Assembly (NCBI RefSeq): GCF_000717595.1
Contig: NZ_JNZO01000006.1
Span: 62,001 to 126,000, forward strand
Source of the DNA: Streptomyces flavochromogenes
GTDB lineage: Bacteria; Actinomycetota; Actinomycetes; Streptomycetales; Streptomycetaceae
Reading direction: 5' to 3'
Length of the DNA: 64,000 bases
Of this stretch, positions 17,839 through 25,598 are shown one piece after another. A program made the translations under genes and the position numbers. The notes below the pieces were generated by a model that saw only the letters and a program-made list of their open reading frames with translations, did not search any database and was not told the DNA's origin. Within the stretch, counting starts at the first letter, position 1, and every line of letters starts with the position of its first letter.

Positions 17839-18834
17839 ATGATCCTCTGTGTGCGGTTCCGGCTGGAGTCCCCCGCTTACCCCGCTTCCCCCGCTTCCGG
17901 GACGGGAGGGGCCGGGGTTCTGCTTCCCCCGCTGATCGACCTGCTCGCCGAGTTCACCCCCGTCGTCGAGGCGGCCCCGCCCTGCGAGGCGCTCGCCGAC
18001 GTGCGGGGTGCGCTGCGCTACTTCGACCGGAGCCCGGCCGAGCTCGCCTCGGTGATCCGCGTCAGGGCCCTCGCCCTGTACGGCGTCGACTGCGTCATCG
18101 GAGCCGGCCCCAACCCGATGCTGGCCCGGATGGCGGCGAGCGAGGCCCGGCCCGGCGTCACCCTGGTCGTCGACGACCCCGCGACCTTCCTGCGCGACCG
18201 GCCGGTCGTCGCGCTCGACGGCGTCGGTCGCGCCACCGCCCGCACCCTCTGCGGCTACGGACTCGACTCCGTCGGCCGCGTCGCGGACGCGCCGCTCGCC
18301 GTGCTCCAGCGGCTCGTCGGCGCGAAGACCGGCCGCGAGCTGTGGGAACGGGCCCGGGGCATCGACCGCACCCCCGTCGTCCCGCACGCGGCCTCCCGCT
18401 CGGTCGCGGCCGAACGTTCCTTCCCGCACGACGAGACCGACCGGACGCAGCAGCGCCGGGCCCTCCTCTCGCTCGCCGAGGAACTGGGCACCCGGCTGCG
18501 CACGGAGGGGCAGGTGTGCCGCGCGCTCGCCGTCACCGTGCGGTACGCGGACCGGACCACGACCACCCGCAGCCGTACCCTGCCCGAACCCACCGCCCAC
18601 TCGGCGGCGCTCACCGCCCTCGCCCACGCCGTCCACGACTCCTTCGGCCTCCAGCGGGCCCGGGTACGGGGCATCGCCCTGCGCGCCGAGGGGCTTGCGG
18701 GCGCGGAGGGCGCGGCACACCAGCTGTCCCTGGACCCGGCGGACGAGAAGGCCCGGCGGATCGAGGCGGTGGCGGACAAGGCACGGGCGAAATTCGGCCC
18801 GCGGGCGGTACTGCCGGGATCGCTGGCGGCCTGA
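17839..18834 (+). CDS. ImuB-like Y-family polymerase homologue lacking catalytic acids
   Basis: 331 aa. The helix-hairpin-helix thumb (PVVALDGVGRATARTLCGYGL) and little-finger domain (RTQQRRALLSLAEELGTRLR to VRGIALRAEGL) of DinB/ImuB proteins are clear. The N-terminus is short: the usual MDxDAFFA segment is missing, and the position of the SxDEAxLD motif reads PPCEALADV (Cys49-Glu50), so the metal-binding acids are absent. This is the pattern of ImuB, which bridges the beta clamp and DnaE2. A clamp-binding-like motif HQLSLDP lies near 300. RBS GGAGGGG precedes the ATG. dnaE2 is 1 kb upstream. Confidence 0.75.
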   Translation: MILCVRFRLESPAYPASPASGTGGAGVLLPPLIDLLAEFTPVVEAAPPCEALADVRGALRYFDRSPAELASVIRVRALALYGVDCVIGAGPNPMLARMAASEARPGVTLVVDDPATFLRDRPVVALDGVGRATARTLCGYGLDSVGRVADAPLAVLQRLVGAKTGRELWERARGIDRTPVVPHAASRSVAAERSFPHDETDRTQQRRALLSLAEELGTRLRTEGQVCRALAVTVRYADRTTTTRSRTLPEPTAHSAALTALAHAVHDSFGLQRARVRGIALRAEGLAGAEGAAHQLSLDPADEKARRIEAVADKARAKFGPRAVLPGSLAA

Positions 18835-18893
18835 CGGCCCTTTCACCAGGCTCTCGTGACGACACATCACTTTTTACCGACGCGTAACTTCCC

Positions 18894-18922
18894 AGCCAAG
18901 GCTACCCGTGCGTAGCTTGGCT
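18894..18922. repeat. Inverted repeat between ImuB-like gene and lipase gene
   Basis: AGCCAAG(G)CTAC at 18894-18905 pairs with GTAGCTTGGCT at 18912-18922 (11-bp arms, one bulged G, 6-nt loop CCGTGC). It may terminate the upstream gene or act as an operator for the lipase gene 93 bp downstream. Confidence 0.5.
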
Positions 18923-19014
18923 GAAGCGCATCCCCACCGCGCATCCCCACTTGTGGTCCGGACCGCAGGGCACAGCACCCCCACCATCCCCTTGAGCCGC
19001 AAGGAGATCGCCCG

Positions 19015-19884
19015 ATGCTGCCCTGGAAACACACCGTCAGAGCGCTGTCCGTCCTGCTGCTGACCGCCGCCGCCACCCTCGCGCCGACCACCGCCGCCTC
19101 GGCCCAGGCCGAGACCGCCACCACCAGTCGGGGCTGGAACGACTACTCCTGCAAGCCCTCCGCCGCGCACCCGCGGCCCGTCGTCCTCGTCCACGGAACC
19201 CTCGGGAACTCCGTCGACAACTGGCTCGTCCTCGCGCCGTATCTGGTCAACCGCGGATACTGCGTCTTCTCGCTCGACTACGGCCAGCTGCCGAACGTGC
19301 CGTTCTTCCACGGACTCGGCCCCATCGAGGCCTCCGCCGGACAGCTCGACGCCTACGTCGACCGGGTCCTCGCCGCCACGGGCGCCCCGGAGGTGGACAT
19401 CGTCGGACACTCGCAGGGCGGCATGATGCCGCGCTGGTACCTCAAGTTCCTCGGCGGCGCCGAGAAGGTGAACGCGCTCGTCGGGATCGCCCCCGACAAC
19501 CACGGCACCACCCTGCTCGGCCTCACCAAGCTCCTGCCGTACTTCCCCGGCGCCGAGGACCTGATCAAGGCCGGTACCCCCGGCCTCGCCGACCAGATCG
19601 CCGGGTCGCCGTTCATCACCAAGCTCAACCAGGGAGGCGACACCGTGCCCGGGGTCCGCTACCACGTCATCGCGACCCAGTACGACGAGGTGGTCACCCC
19701 GTACCGCTCGCAGTTCCTGAGCGGCCCGAACGTCACCAACGTCCTGATCCAGGACAAGTGCGCGCTCGACCTGTCCGAGCACGTGGCCATCGGCACGGTG
19801 GACCGGGTCACCTTCCACGAGGTGGAGAACGCCCTCGACCCGGCCCACGCGACCCCGACCACCTGCCTCTCGGTGATCGGCTAG
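19015..19884 (+). CDS. Secreted lipase/esterase (alpha/beta hydrolase, lipase class 2 type)
   Basis: 289 aa. Sec signal peptide to about residue 30 (ASA|QAE). The alpha/beta-hydrolase core shows VVLVHGTLGN (oxyanion region) and the nucleophile elbow GHSQGG with Ser133. Probable acid Asp in IATQYDEVV and His in LSEHVAIGT complete the triad; Cys pairs suggest extracellular disulfides. It resembles EstA-type lipases and the secreted lipase adjacent to an LPMO gene in S. coelicolor. Its TAG stop lies 5 bp from the stop of the convergent LPMO gene. Confidence 0.9.
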   Translation: MLPWKHTVRALSVLLLTAAATLAPTTAASAQAETATTSRGWNDYSCKPSAAHPRPVVLVHGTLGNSVDNWLVLAPYLVNRGYCVFSLDYGQLPNVPFFHGLGPIEASAGQLDAYVDRVLAATGAPEVDIVGHSQGGMMPRWYLKFLGGAEKVNALVGIAPDNHGTTLLGLTKLLPYFPGAEDLIKAGTPGLADQIAGSPFITKLNQGGDTVPGVRYHVIATQYDEVVTPYRSQFLSGPNVTNVLIQDKCALDLSEHVAIGTVDRVTFHEVENALDPAHATPTTCLSVIG

Positions 19885-19895
19885 TCCTTCTAGCC
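19879..19895. terminator. Short hairpin shared by two convergent stop codons
   Basis: GGCTAG-TCCTT-CTAGCC forms a perfect 6-bp stem with a 5-nt loop. The TAG stop of the lipase (19882-19884) and, on the other strand, the TAG stop of the LPMO (19890-19892) are both within the stem. It may end transcription in both directions, though the stem is short. Confidence 0.4.
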
Positions 19896-20912
19896 CTGGG
19901 TACGCCGCCGGCGCGTCGACCCGAAGAGCACGGCCGCGCCGATCGCGAGCACGGCGGCGCCACCGACCGCGAGATACGGGGTGGTGGCGTCGCCACCGGT
20001 CTCGGCGAGCACCTCACCGGAGCCGGATTCCGAACCGGCCGCGGGAGCGGGCGCGTTGGGCGCGGCGGAGGAGGCCTCGGCGGACGGAGCGGGCTGCGTC
20101 TCGTGGCCCGCCCCGTGACTCGCCTCCTGGCTCGGCCCGGGGGCGGGCGCGGTCTCCCCGGCGCCCGTGGAGGCGTCACCGTCCCCGTGCCCGCCGTGCT
20201 CGACCGAGGACTCGTCCTGACCGTCCTCGATCTGCTCGTCGCTCGGCGCGGACGCGGTCGGCGCCGGGGCCGTACCGCCGCCGCTGTCCTTCCCGAACAC
20301 CACGTCCGAGCAGGTGTAGAAGGCCTCGGGGGAGTCGGAACGCTGCCAGATCGAGTAGATGAGGTGGCGGCCGGACTTGTTCGGCACCGTGCCCTGGAAG
20401 ACGTAGTCGCCGCTCTCCATCCGCGGGTCGGTCACCGTCGCGAACGGCTTCTCCTCAAGGTCCGACCACTTCAGCGGCTTCGACGGGTCGTACCCGTCCT
20501 TCGTCACGTACAGCGCGAACGAGCCCCGGTGCGGCGCGGTCCCCTTGTAACGGAAGGTGTGCGCCCCGGAGGCCATCGGGCTCGCCGGCCAGTCGGCCCG
20601 CGCGAGGTCGAGTCCCCGGTACTTGTCGTTCCCCGCGCTGCACAGCCTGCCGTCCGGGATCAGCTCACGGTGCTTGCCCGCGGCGTTGGCGATGTTCACC
20701 GCGTTCCAGTCGTAGAACGCCTGCGTCCCGCTCGCCGCCACGGCCGCCTTGCAGGCCGCCGACTTCGGCGACTCGGGCCCCTCCGCGTAACAGGCCGAGA
20801 CCCGGCTCACCGGATCGGTCATCGACCCGTGCGCGAACGCCGGCCCGGAGGCGAGCCCGGAGAGAGCCAGAACCGCGGTGGCGGTGACGGCGGCGGTACG
20901 GCGAGAAGTCAT
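19890..20912 (-). CDS. AA10 lytic polysaccharide monooxygenase with LAxTG wall-anchor
   Basis: 340 aa. The signal peptide ends before His28 (AFA|HGSMTDPVSR); this N-terminal His is half of the copper histidine brace, with the second His in the KGTAPHRGSF block. The catalytic domain runs to about 210 (IYSIWQRSDSPEAFYTCSDVVF). A Ser/Pro/Ala/Glu-rich linker of about 90 residues then leads to LAETG (302-306), a hydrophobic helix and the tail RRRRTQG, the sorting signal recognised by class E sortases. Substrate is chitin or cellulose; anchoring would keep the enzyme on the cell wall. Confidence 0.93.
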   Translation of the reverse strand: MTSRRTAAVTATAVLALSGLASGPAFAHGSMTDPVSRVSACYAEGPESPKSAACKAAVAASGTQAFYDWNAVNIANAAGKHRELIPDGRLCSAGNDKYRGLDLARADWPASPMASGAHTFRYKGTAPHRGSFALYVTKDGYDPSKPLKWSDLEEKPFATVTDPRMESGDYVFQGTVPNKSGRHLIYSIWQRSDSPEAFYTCSDVVFGKDSGGGTAPAPTASAPSDEQIEDGQDESSVEHGGHGDGDASTGAGETAPAPGPSQEASHGAGHETQPAPSAEASSAAPNAPAPAAGSESGSGEVLAETGGDATTPYLAVGGAAVLAIGAAVLFGSTRRRRTQG

Positions 20913-21132
20913 GGGGGGACAGCTCCTTCACGAGGGTGAGGTGGGGGGATGCCCAGAAAACTAGCCGCCCCGAACCGCGAAATCGCTGCTGGAGAGCGGG
21001 ATGTGGCGATCCTTAGGACCGCTTTAAGGAAGGACTAAGCGGCGCCTGAGGAAGCCGCCGCCGGCCGCCTCCGGGCCGTGGTTGCGACTACTCTGGGCCG
21101 ACAGGCGACAACTGGCTGGAGGGGACGGGGTC

Positions 21133-21543
21133 TTGGACGCGGAGTTGGCCGTGCTGGCGGGCACGGCGGGGACGACGTTGGTCACCTTGCTGACGACCGA
21201 GGCGTGGCAGCGCGTCAGCGACGGGATCACCTCGCTGTGGCGTCGCGCCGAGCCGACGCGGGCCGAGGCGATCTCCGCCGAGCTCGAAGTCGCCCGGACG
21301 GACCTGCTGGCCGCGCGGGACAGTGGCGATGCCGAGGTCGGCGGCGAACTGGGGGCGGAGTGGCAGGGCCGCATCCGGCGGCTGCTCGTGACGCATCCCG
21401 AGGAGGCCGCCGCGCTCCGGAGGCTGATCGACGAACTGCAGCCGCTGACGCCCGACGTCCCGTCGGTGACGCAGCACGCCACCGCCTCCGGACACGCCCG
21501 GGTGTACCAGGCGGGCCGCGACCAGCACATCGACCAGCGATGA
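21133..21543 (+). CDS. Small effector-like protein with C-terminal Q-A-G amyloid-type motif
   Basis: 136 aa. The start is taken as TTG 21133 because GGAGGGG ends 8 bp upstream; an earlier TTG at 21082 lacks an RBS. The N-terminus has a hydrophobic helix (LAVLAGTAGTTLVTLLT, about 5-22), then two charged amphipathic helices (RAEAISAELEVARTDLLAA; EAAALRRLIDEL). After a linker, the C-terminus carries RVYQAGRDQHI (123-133), repeated at the N-terminus of the next protein. This matches the Bell-domain effector plus amyloid signalling motif arrangement described for bacterial NLR partners. It overlaps the NLR gene by 4 bp. The membrane-acting role is inferred. Confidence 0.75.
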   Translation: MDAELAVLAGTAGTTLVTLLTTEAWQRVSDGITSLWRRAEPTRAEAISAELEVARTDLLAARDSGDAEVGGELGAEWQGRIRRLLVTHPEEAAALRRLIDELQPLTPDVPSVTQHATASGHARVYQAGRDQHIDQR

Positions 21544-21612
21544 GCGGCGCCAACGACGCGCGGGCCGACGGGTACGGGCGGGTGTACCAGGCCTCGGGCG
21601 ACCAGCACATCG
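21500..21612 (+). repeat. Paired copies encoding the shared RVYQA..DQHI motif
   Basis: Two 33-bp copies (21500-21532 and 21580-21612) share the blocks CGGGTGTACCAGGC and CGACCAGCACATCG at exactly 80 bp spacing but in different frames of the two overlapping genes. One encodes the C-terminus of the small protein and the other the N-terminus of the ATPase. Confidence 0.85.
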
Positions 21613-23696
21613 TCGAGCACCATCACCACGCCCCCGAGTGGTCCGGCCCCGACTCGGTACGTCACCCGGCGGTCGGCCGGGCTCCCGTCGTACTCCGCGA
21701 CCGCGTCGGCGAGATGGACCGCCTGAGAGCCGCTGTCGAGCCCGGCGTCGGCAACCGCGCCTACGTCCTCCACGGCATGGGCGGCTGCGGCAAGACCGCC
21801 GTCGCGTACACCGTCTTCCGCCATGCCACCCAGCACGCCGAGCGCATCGGACTCTGGGTCAACGCCTCCGACCCGGCCTCCCTGCGGGCCGGCATGCTCG
21901 CCGTCGCGGCCGACCGGGGCGCCACCGACGCCGAACTCACCGGCGCCCGCAGCGGGCTTCGCCCGGCCGCCGACCTCGTCTGGCAGTACCTCGACGCCTC
22001 CGACCGGCCCTGGCTGCTCGTCCTGGACAACGCCGACACCCCTGCCGTTCTCCGCGACGGCGGGTGGCTGCGGACCAGCTCCCAGGGCATCGTCATCGTC
22101 ACCACCCGCCAGGCGGCGTCCCACTGGTGGTCAGGCGCCGAGCTCCTCCAGTTCGGAGTCCTCCCGCGGGACGACGCCGCCCTCGTCCTCCAGGATCTCG
22201 CCCCCCACGCGGGAAGCATGGAGGAGGCGGCGGAGATCGCCGACCGCCTCGGGCGGCTCCCCCTGGCGCTCACCCTCGCCGGCGGATTCCTCGCCCACCA
22301 GATCATCGACCCGTGGAACCTCGCCGACTACCGCAACGGACTCGACGGCGGGGCCGGCTACCACCCCATCGAACTCCTCGACCGGGGCGCCGAGACCGGC
22401 GCCGAGTCCCGCCACCTGCTCAGCCGTACGTGGCAGCTCTCCCTGGACGCGCTCACCGCCCAGGGGCTCCCCGAGGCCACCGCCCTGCTGCGCCTGCTCG
22501 CCTGCTGGGCCGGCGACCCCCTCCCGCTCCCGCTCCTCTCCGGTGCCGAACTCGGCACGGAGCTCCACCCGTCCCGCGTGGAGTCCGCCCTCCGCGGCCT
22601 CCTCGACCACTCGCTGGCCGAGCTCGTACCGGGCCGCGTGCGCTGCCTGCGCGTCCACGGGATCCTCCTCGACAGCGTCGCCCAGGCCACCCCGCCCGAC
22701 CAGCGGGAACGGCTCGCCACGACGGCCGTCCGACTCCTCAGGGCCGTCCTTCCGGAGGTGCCCGAGCGGGGGGAGCAGGATCCCGCGGTGACCCTGCTCG
22801 CTCCCCATGTCACCGCGTTCCTCCGGCGCGTGACCGGCTGGAGTGCCGCCCCCGCCGTGGTGGAGGGCGCGGCCGACTGCGCACTCCGGCTCGTCGTCGC
22901 CGTGCACAGGTCGGGGGACTACGCCTCCGCGCTCACCTTGGCGAACGAAGCCGTCGACATCGCCTCCCGGGCCCTTCCCGTCGACAACGCGTTCCTGCTG
23001 AGGCTGCGGATGCGGGTCGGCCGTGCCCTCTTCCGGCAGGGACGGTTCGAGGAGTCCGAGGCCGTGTACCAGGCGGTGCTCGACGACTGCGAGCGGGTCC
23101 TCGGGCCCGACGATCCGGACACGTGGGAGGCATGTCTGCGGCTCGGGTTCGTGCTCCCCCACCGTGGTCGACTCCAGGACGGGATCCTCCTGAGGAAGCG
23201 GGCGGTCCGCGGCCGCGAGGAGACACTCGGGAGATCTCACCCGCTCACGCTCATCGCGCGAAAGGCCGTCCTGGAGGTGATCGGGCGCCCCGACGCGGCC
23301 GCGCTTCCGGAGAGGGACGAGATCCTCGCCACGGGCCCCGCCGTCATCGAGGACTGTCGTGGCACCGCCGGCGAGGATCACCCCATGACGCTCGGGGCCG
23401 AACTGAACTACGCGTTCGCACTCGCCGCCGCCGAGAGACCGGCCGAGGCATTGCCCCATGCCCGGAGAGCCCTCTCCGGATTCGAACGCGTCTTCGCGCC
23501 GGACTACCCCCTGCTGCTCAACACACGACAGACGCTCAGCGTCGTCCTGCACGCCCTGGGCCGGCACGCCGAGGCGATCGAGCACGGAGAGCTGCTGGTG
23601 GAGGGGCGGACCCGGGTGCTGGGCCCGACGCATCCCTGGACGGTTCACGCGGAGGAACTCCTCGACCAGTACCGGAACGCCGGGACGTCCTCGTAG
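21540..23696 (+). CDS. NLR-like STAND ATPase (NB-ARC plus TPR) with N-terminal signalling motif
   Basis: 718 aa. Residues 11-30 hold GRVYQASGDQHI followed by a His run, matching the motif at the end of the upstream protein. The NB-ARC domain has Walker A GMGGCGKT (79-86), Walker B LLVLDNAD (about 159-166), a sensor strand GIVIVTTR and GLPL-type GRLPLAL near 240. A winged-helix region (LLRLLACWAGDPLPL) follows. The C-terminal 250 residues contain tetratricopeptide repeats (FRQGRFEESEAVYQAVLDDCERVLGPDDPDT; LGRHAEAIEHGELLVEGRTRVLGPTHPWT). Such proteins sense a ligand through the repeats, oligomerise and template an effector. Start ATG 21540 overlaps the upstream stop. Confidence 0.88.
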   Translation: MSGANDARADGYGRVYQASGDQHIVEHHHHAPEWSGPDSVRHPAVGRAPVVLRDRVGEMDRLRAAVEPGVGNRAYVLHGMGGCGKTAVAYTVFRHATQHAERIGLWVNASDPASLRAGMLAVAADRGATDAELTGARSGLRPAADLVWQYLDASDRPWLLVLDNADTPAVLRDGGWLRTSSQGIVIVTTRQAASHWWSGAELLQFGVLPRDDAALVLQDLAPHAGSMEEAAEIADRLGRLPLALTLAGGFLAHQIIDPWNLADYRNGLDGGAGYHPIELLDRGAETGAESRHLLSRTWQLSLDALTAQGLPEATALLRLLACWAGDPLPLPLLSGAELGTELHPSRVESALRGLLDHSLAELVPGRVRCLRVHGILLDSVAQATPPDQRERLATTAVRLLRAVLPEVPERGEQDPAVTLLAPHVTAFLRRVTGWSAAPAVVEGAADCALRLVVAVHRSGDYASALTLANEAVDIASRALPVDNAFLLRLRMRVGRALFRQGRFEESEAVYQAVLDDCERVLGPDDPDTWEACLRLGFVLPHRGRLQDGILLRKRAVRGREETLGRSHPLTLIARKAVLEVIGRPDAAALPERDEILATGPAVIEDCRGTAGEDHPMTLGAELNYAFALAAAERPAEALPHARRALSGFERVFAPDYPLLLNTRQTLSVVLHALGRHAEAIEHGELLVEGRTRVLGPTHPWTVHAEELLDQYRNAGTSS

Positions 23697-23703
23697 GAGG
23701 GGC

Positions 23704-24372
23704 TCAGCCCAACCGCCGGTACCGCCGCTCCGGCCGCCCCGTCCCCCCGTACCGCAGCGTGATCTCCGCCCGGCCCGTCTCCGCGAAGTACTCCAGGTAG
23801 CGGCGGGCGCTCACCCGGGACAGGGAGCCGGCCTCGGCGCATTCCGTGGCCGAGAGGCCCTCCGGGTGGGCGCGGAGGACCGAGTCGACCAGGTCGGCCG
23901 TGTGGGCGGCCAGGCCCTTGGGGAGTTCCCGGGAGCCGCGGGGGCGGGTGCCGAAGATCTGGTCGACGTCCTCCTGGCGGGCCTCGTCGAGTTCGTCGAG
24001 GCGGCTGCGCAGCGAGGCCACATGGCGGAGCTGCTCGTGCAGCGCCGCCTGGCTGAACGGCTTGATCAGATAGTGCAGCGCCCCCGCCCGCAGCGCCTCG
24101 CGGATCGTGCCCACGTCCCGGGCCGCCGTGATGAAGAGCGCGTCCATGCCCAGGCCCGCCGCACGCAGCTCCCGCAGCACCTGGATGCCGTCCATGTCCG
24201 GCAGGAACACGTCGAGGAGCACCAGGTCGGGCCTGAGCCGCTCGGCCGCGCGCAGGGCGTCGGCGCCGTTGTGCGCGACCCCGGACACCGTGAAGCCCGC
24301 CACCGCCGACACATAGCGGCAGTGCAGCTTGGCGACCATGAAGTCGTCGTCCACCACCAGCACGTTCGTCAC
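23704..24372 (-). CDS. Response regulator, CitB/DcuR type
   Basis: 222 aa. Receiver domain with acidic pocket Asp8-Asp10, phospho-acceptor Asp54 (LLLDVFLPDMDG), Thr in FITAA and Lys in LIKPF. The C-terminal half has a winged HTH (GLSATECAEAGSLSRVSARRYLEYF) as in regulators of C4-dicarboxylate and citrate transport. It is divergent from tctCBA, its likely target. No histidine kinase gene is adjacent, although such regulators are normally encoded beside one; its usual position is taken by the NLR pair. Confidence 0.9.
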   Translation of the reverse strand: MTNVLVVDDDFMVAKLHCRYVSAVAGFTVSGVAHNGADALRAAERLRPDLVLLDVFLPDMDGIQVLRELRAAGLGMDALFITAARDVGTIREALRAGALHYLIKPFSQAALHEQLRHVASLRSRLDELDEARQEDVDQIFGTRPRGSRELPKGLAAHTADLVDSVLRAHPEGLSATECAEAGSLSRVSARRYLEYFAETGRAEITLRYGGTGRPERRYRRLG

Positions 24373-24391
24373 GACGACCCACGCTAGGTCC

Positions 24392-24409
24392 CGACCACAA
24401 CGACCACAA
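24392..24409 (+). promoter_or_regulatory. Tandem 9-bp direct repeat in the tct regulatory region
   Basis: CGACCACAA occurs twice head-to-tail (24392-24400, 24401-24409) between the response regulator and tctC. Direct repeats of this kind are typical response-regulator binding sites. Confidence 0.4.
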
Positions 24410-24504
24410 CGTCCGTTGATTGCGGAAGAGAGACAGCTTCCTCACGCGAGGGCAACATGTGGGCCACCTCACATCCCTTCCCCTACAGCTGAGAGGCGGC
24501 ACAC

Positions 24505-25488
24505 GTGCGGTTGCGCACCCCCTTCGCCCTCCTCGGGGCCGCGCTCCTGGTGCTGGTGGGCCCACCGCTGCTCAGTCCCGGCAGCGGCTCCGACACCGGC
24601 ACCCGGATACCCGGCCTGCGTTTCATGGTCCCCAACACCCCCGGCGGCGGATACGACATCACCGCCCGCACCGCGGCCAAGAACGCCGAGGAGGCGGACC
24701 TCACCGGCGACATCGAGGTCTTCAACCTGCCCGGCGCCGGCGGCACCGTCGGGCTCACCCGGCTCGTCGGCGAACGCGGCAACGGCCGTCTCGCCATGTC
24801 CATGGGCCTCGGCGTCGTCGGCGCCGTCCACACCAACGAGACCCCCAGAACCCTCGCCGACACCACTCCGATCGCCCGGCTCACCGAGGAGCAGGACATC
24901 GTCGTGGTCGGCAAGGACTCCCCGTACAAGACCATCGACGAGCTGCTCACCGCCTGGAAGGGGAACCCCGGCAAGCTGCCCGTCGGCGGCGGCTCCTCGC
25001 CCGGCGGCCCCGACCACCTCGCCCCGATGCTGATGGCCCAGGCGGCCGGCATCGCCCCGAAGGACGTCAACTACGTCCCCTTCGACGGCGGCGGCGAGCT
25101 CCTCGCCTCCATCCTCGGAGACAAGGTCGCCTTCGGCGTCTCCGGCGTCGGCGAGTACCTCGACCAGATCAAGGCGGGCGAACTGCGTCTGCTCGCCGTC
25201 ACGGGGCCGAAGCGTGTCCCCGGCCTCGACGCACCCACCCTCCGCGAGGCGGGCCTCGACACCGAGTTCACCAACTGGCGCGGCATCGTCGCCCCGCCCG
25301 GCCTCTCCGACGCCGAGCGCGAGAAGCTCGTCACCCTGGTGACCGAGCTGCACGACTCCCCGCAGTGGCGCGAGTCGCTGAAGACCCACGGCTGGAACGA
25401 CGCCTTCCTGCCGGGCGAGGAGTTCGGCACCTTCCTCGCCGAGCAGGACCGCCGCGTCGGCTCCGTACTGAAGGAGCTCGGTCTGTGA
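24505..25488 (+). CDS. tctC: Tripartite tricarboxylate transporter substrate-binding protein (TctC/Bug)
   Basis: 327 aa exported protein. N-terminal hydrophobic signal (LRTPFALLGAALLVLVGPPLL) without a lipobox. The Bug-family fold shows MVPNTPGGGYDITAR near 40, NLPGAGGTVGL, a VVVGKDSPYKTIDELL strand-helix and NYVPFDGGGELLASILG. It binds a carboxylate such as citrate for the TctAB membrane complex. GTG 24505 is preceded by GAGAGGCGG; the stop overlaps the tctB start (GTGA). Confidence 0.9.
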   Translation: MRLRTPFALLGAALLVLVGPPLLSPGSGSDTGTRIPGLRFMVPNTPGGGYDITARTAAKNAEEADLTGDIEVFNLPGAGGTVGLTRLVGERGNGRLAMSMGLGVVGAVHTNETPRTLADTTPIARLTEEQDIVVVGKDSPYKTIDELLTAWKGNPGKLPVGGGSSPGGPDHLAPMLMAQAAGIAPKDVNYVPFDGGGELLASILGDKVAFGVSGVGEYLDQIKAGELRLLAVTGPKRVPGLDAPTLREAGLDTEFTNWRGIVAPPGLSDAEREKLVTLVTELHDSPQWRESLKTHGWNDAFLPGEEFGTFLAEQDRRVGSVLKELGL

Positions 25489-25598
25489 GCACCGAATCCG
25501 AGAGCACCGAATCCGAGAACACCACATCCGTGAGCACCCCAGCCGGGAGCACCTCCTCCGGGGGTACCACATCCGTGAGCACCGCATCCGTGAGCACC
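25485..25598 (+). repeat. 15-bp minisatellite inside tctB
   Basis: About seven and a half tandem units of the form GTGAGCACCGAATCC (with G/A and C/A variants) encode Ser/Thr-rich pentapeptides. Units 1, 4, 7 and 8 begin with GTGAGCACC, giving possible alternative starts at 25485, 25530, 25575 and 25590. Confidence 0.85.

Noticed and set aside
18894..18922. Inverted repeat as definite lipase operator
   Set aside because: Could equally be a terminator of the ImuB-like gene; reported only as a repeat.
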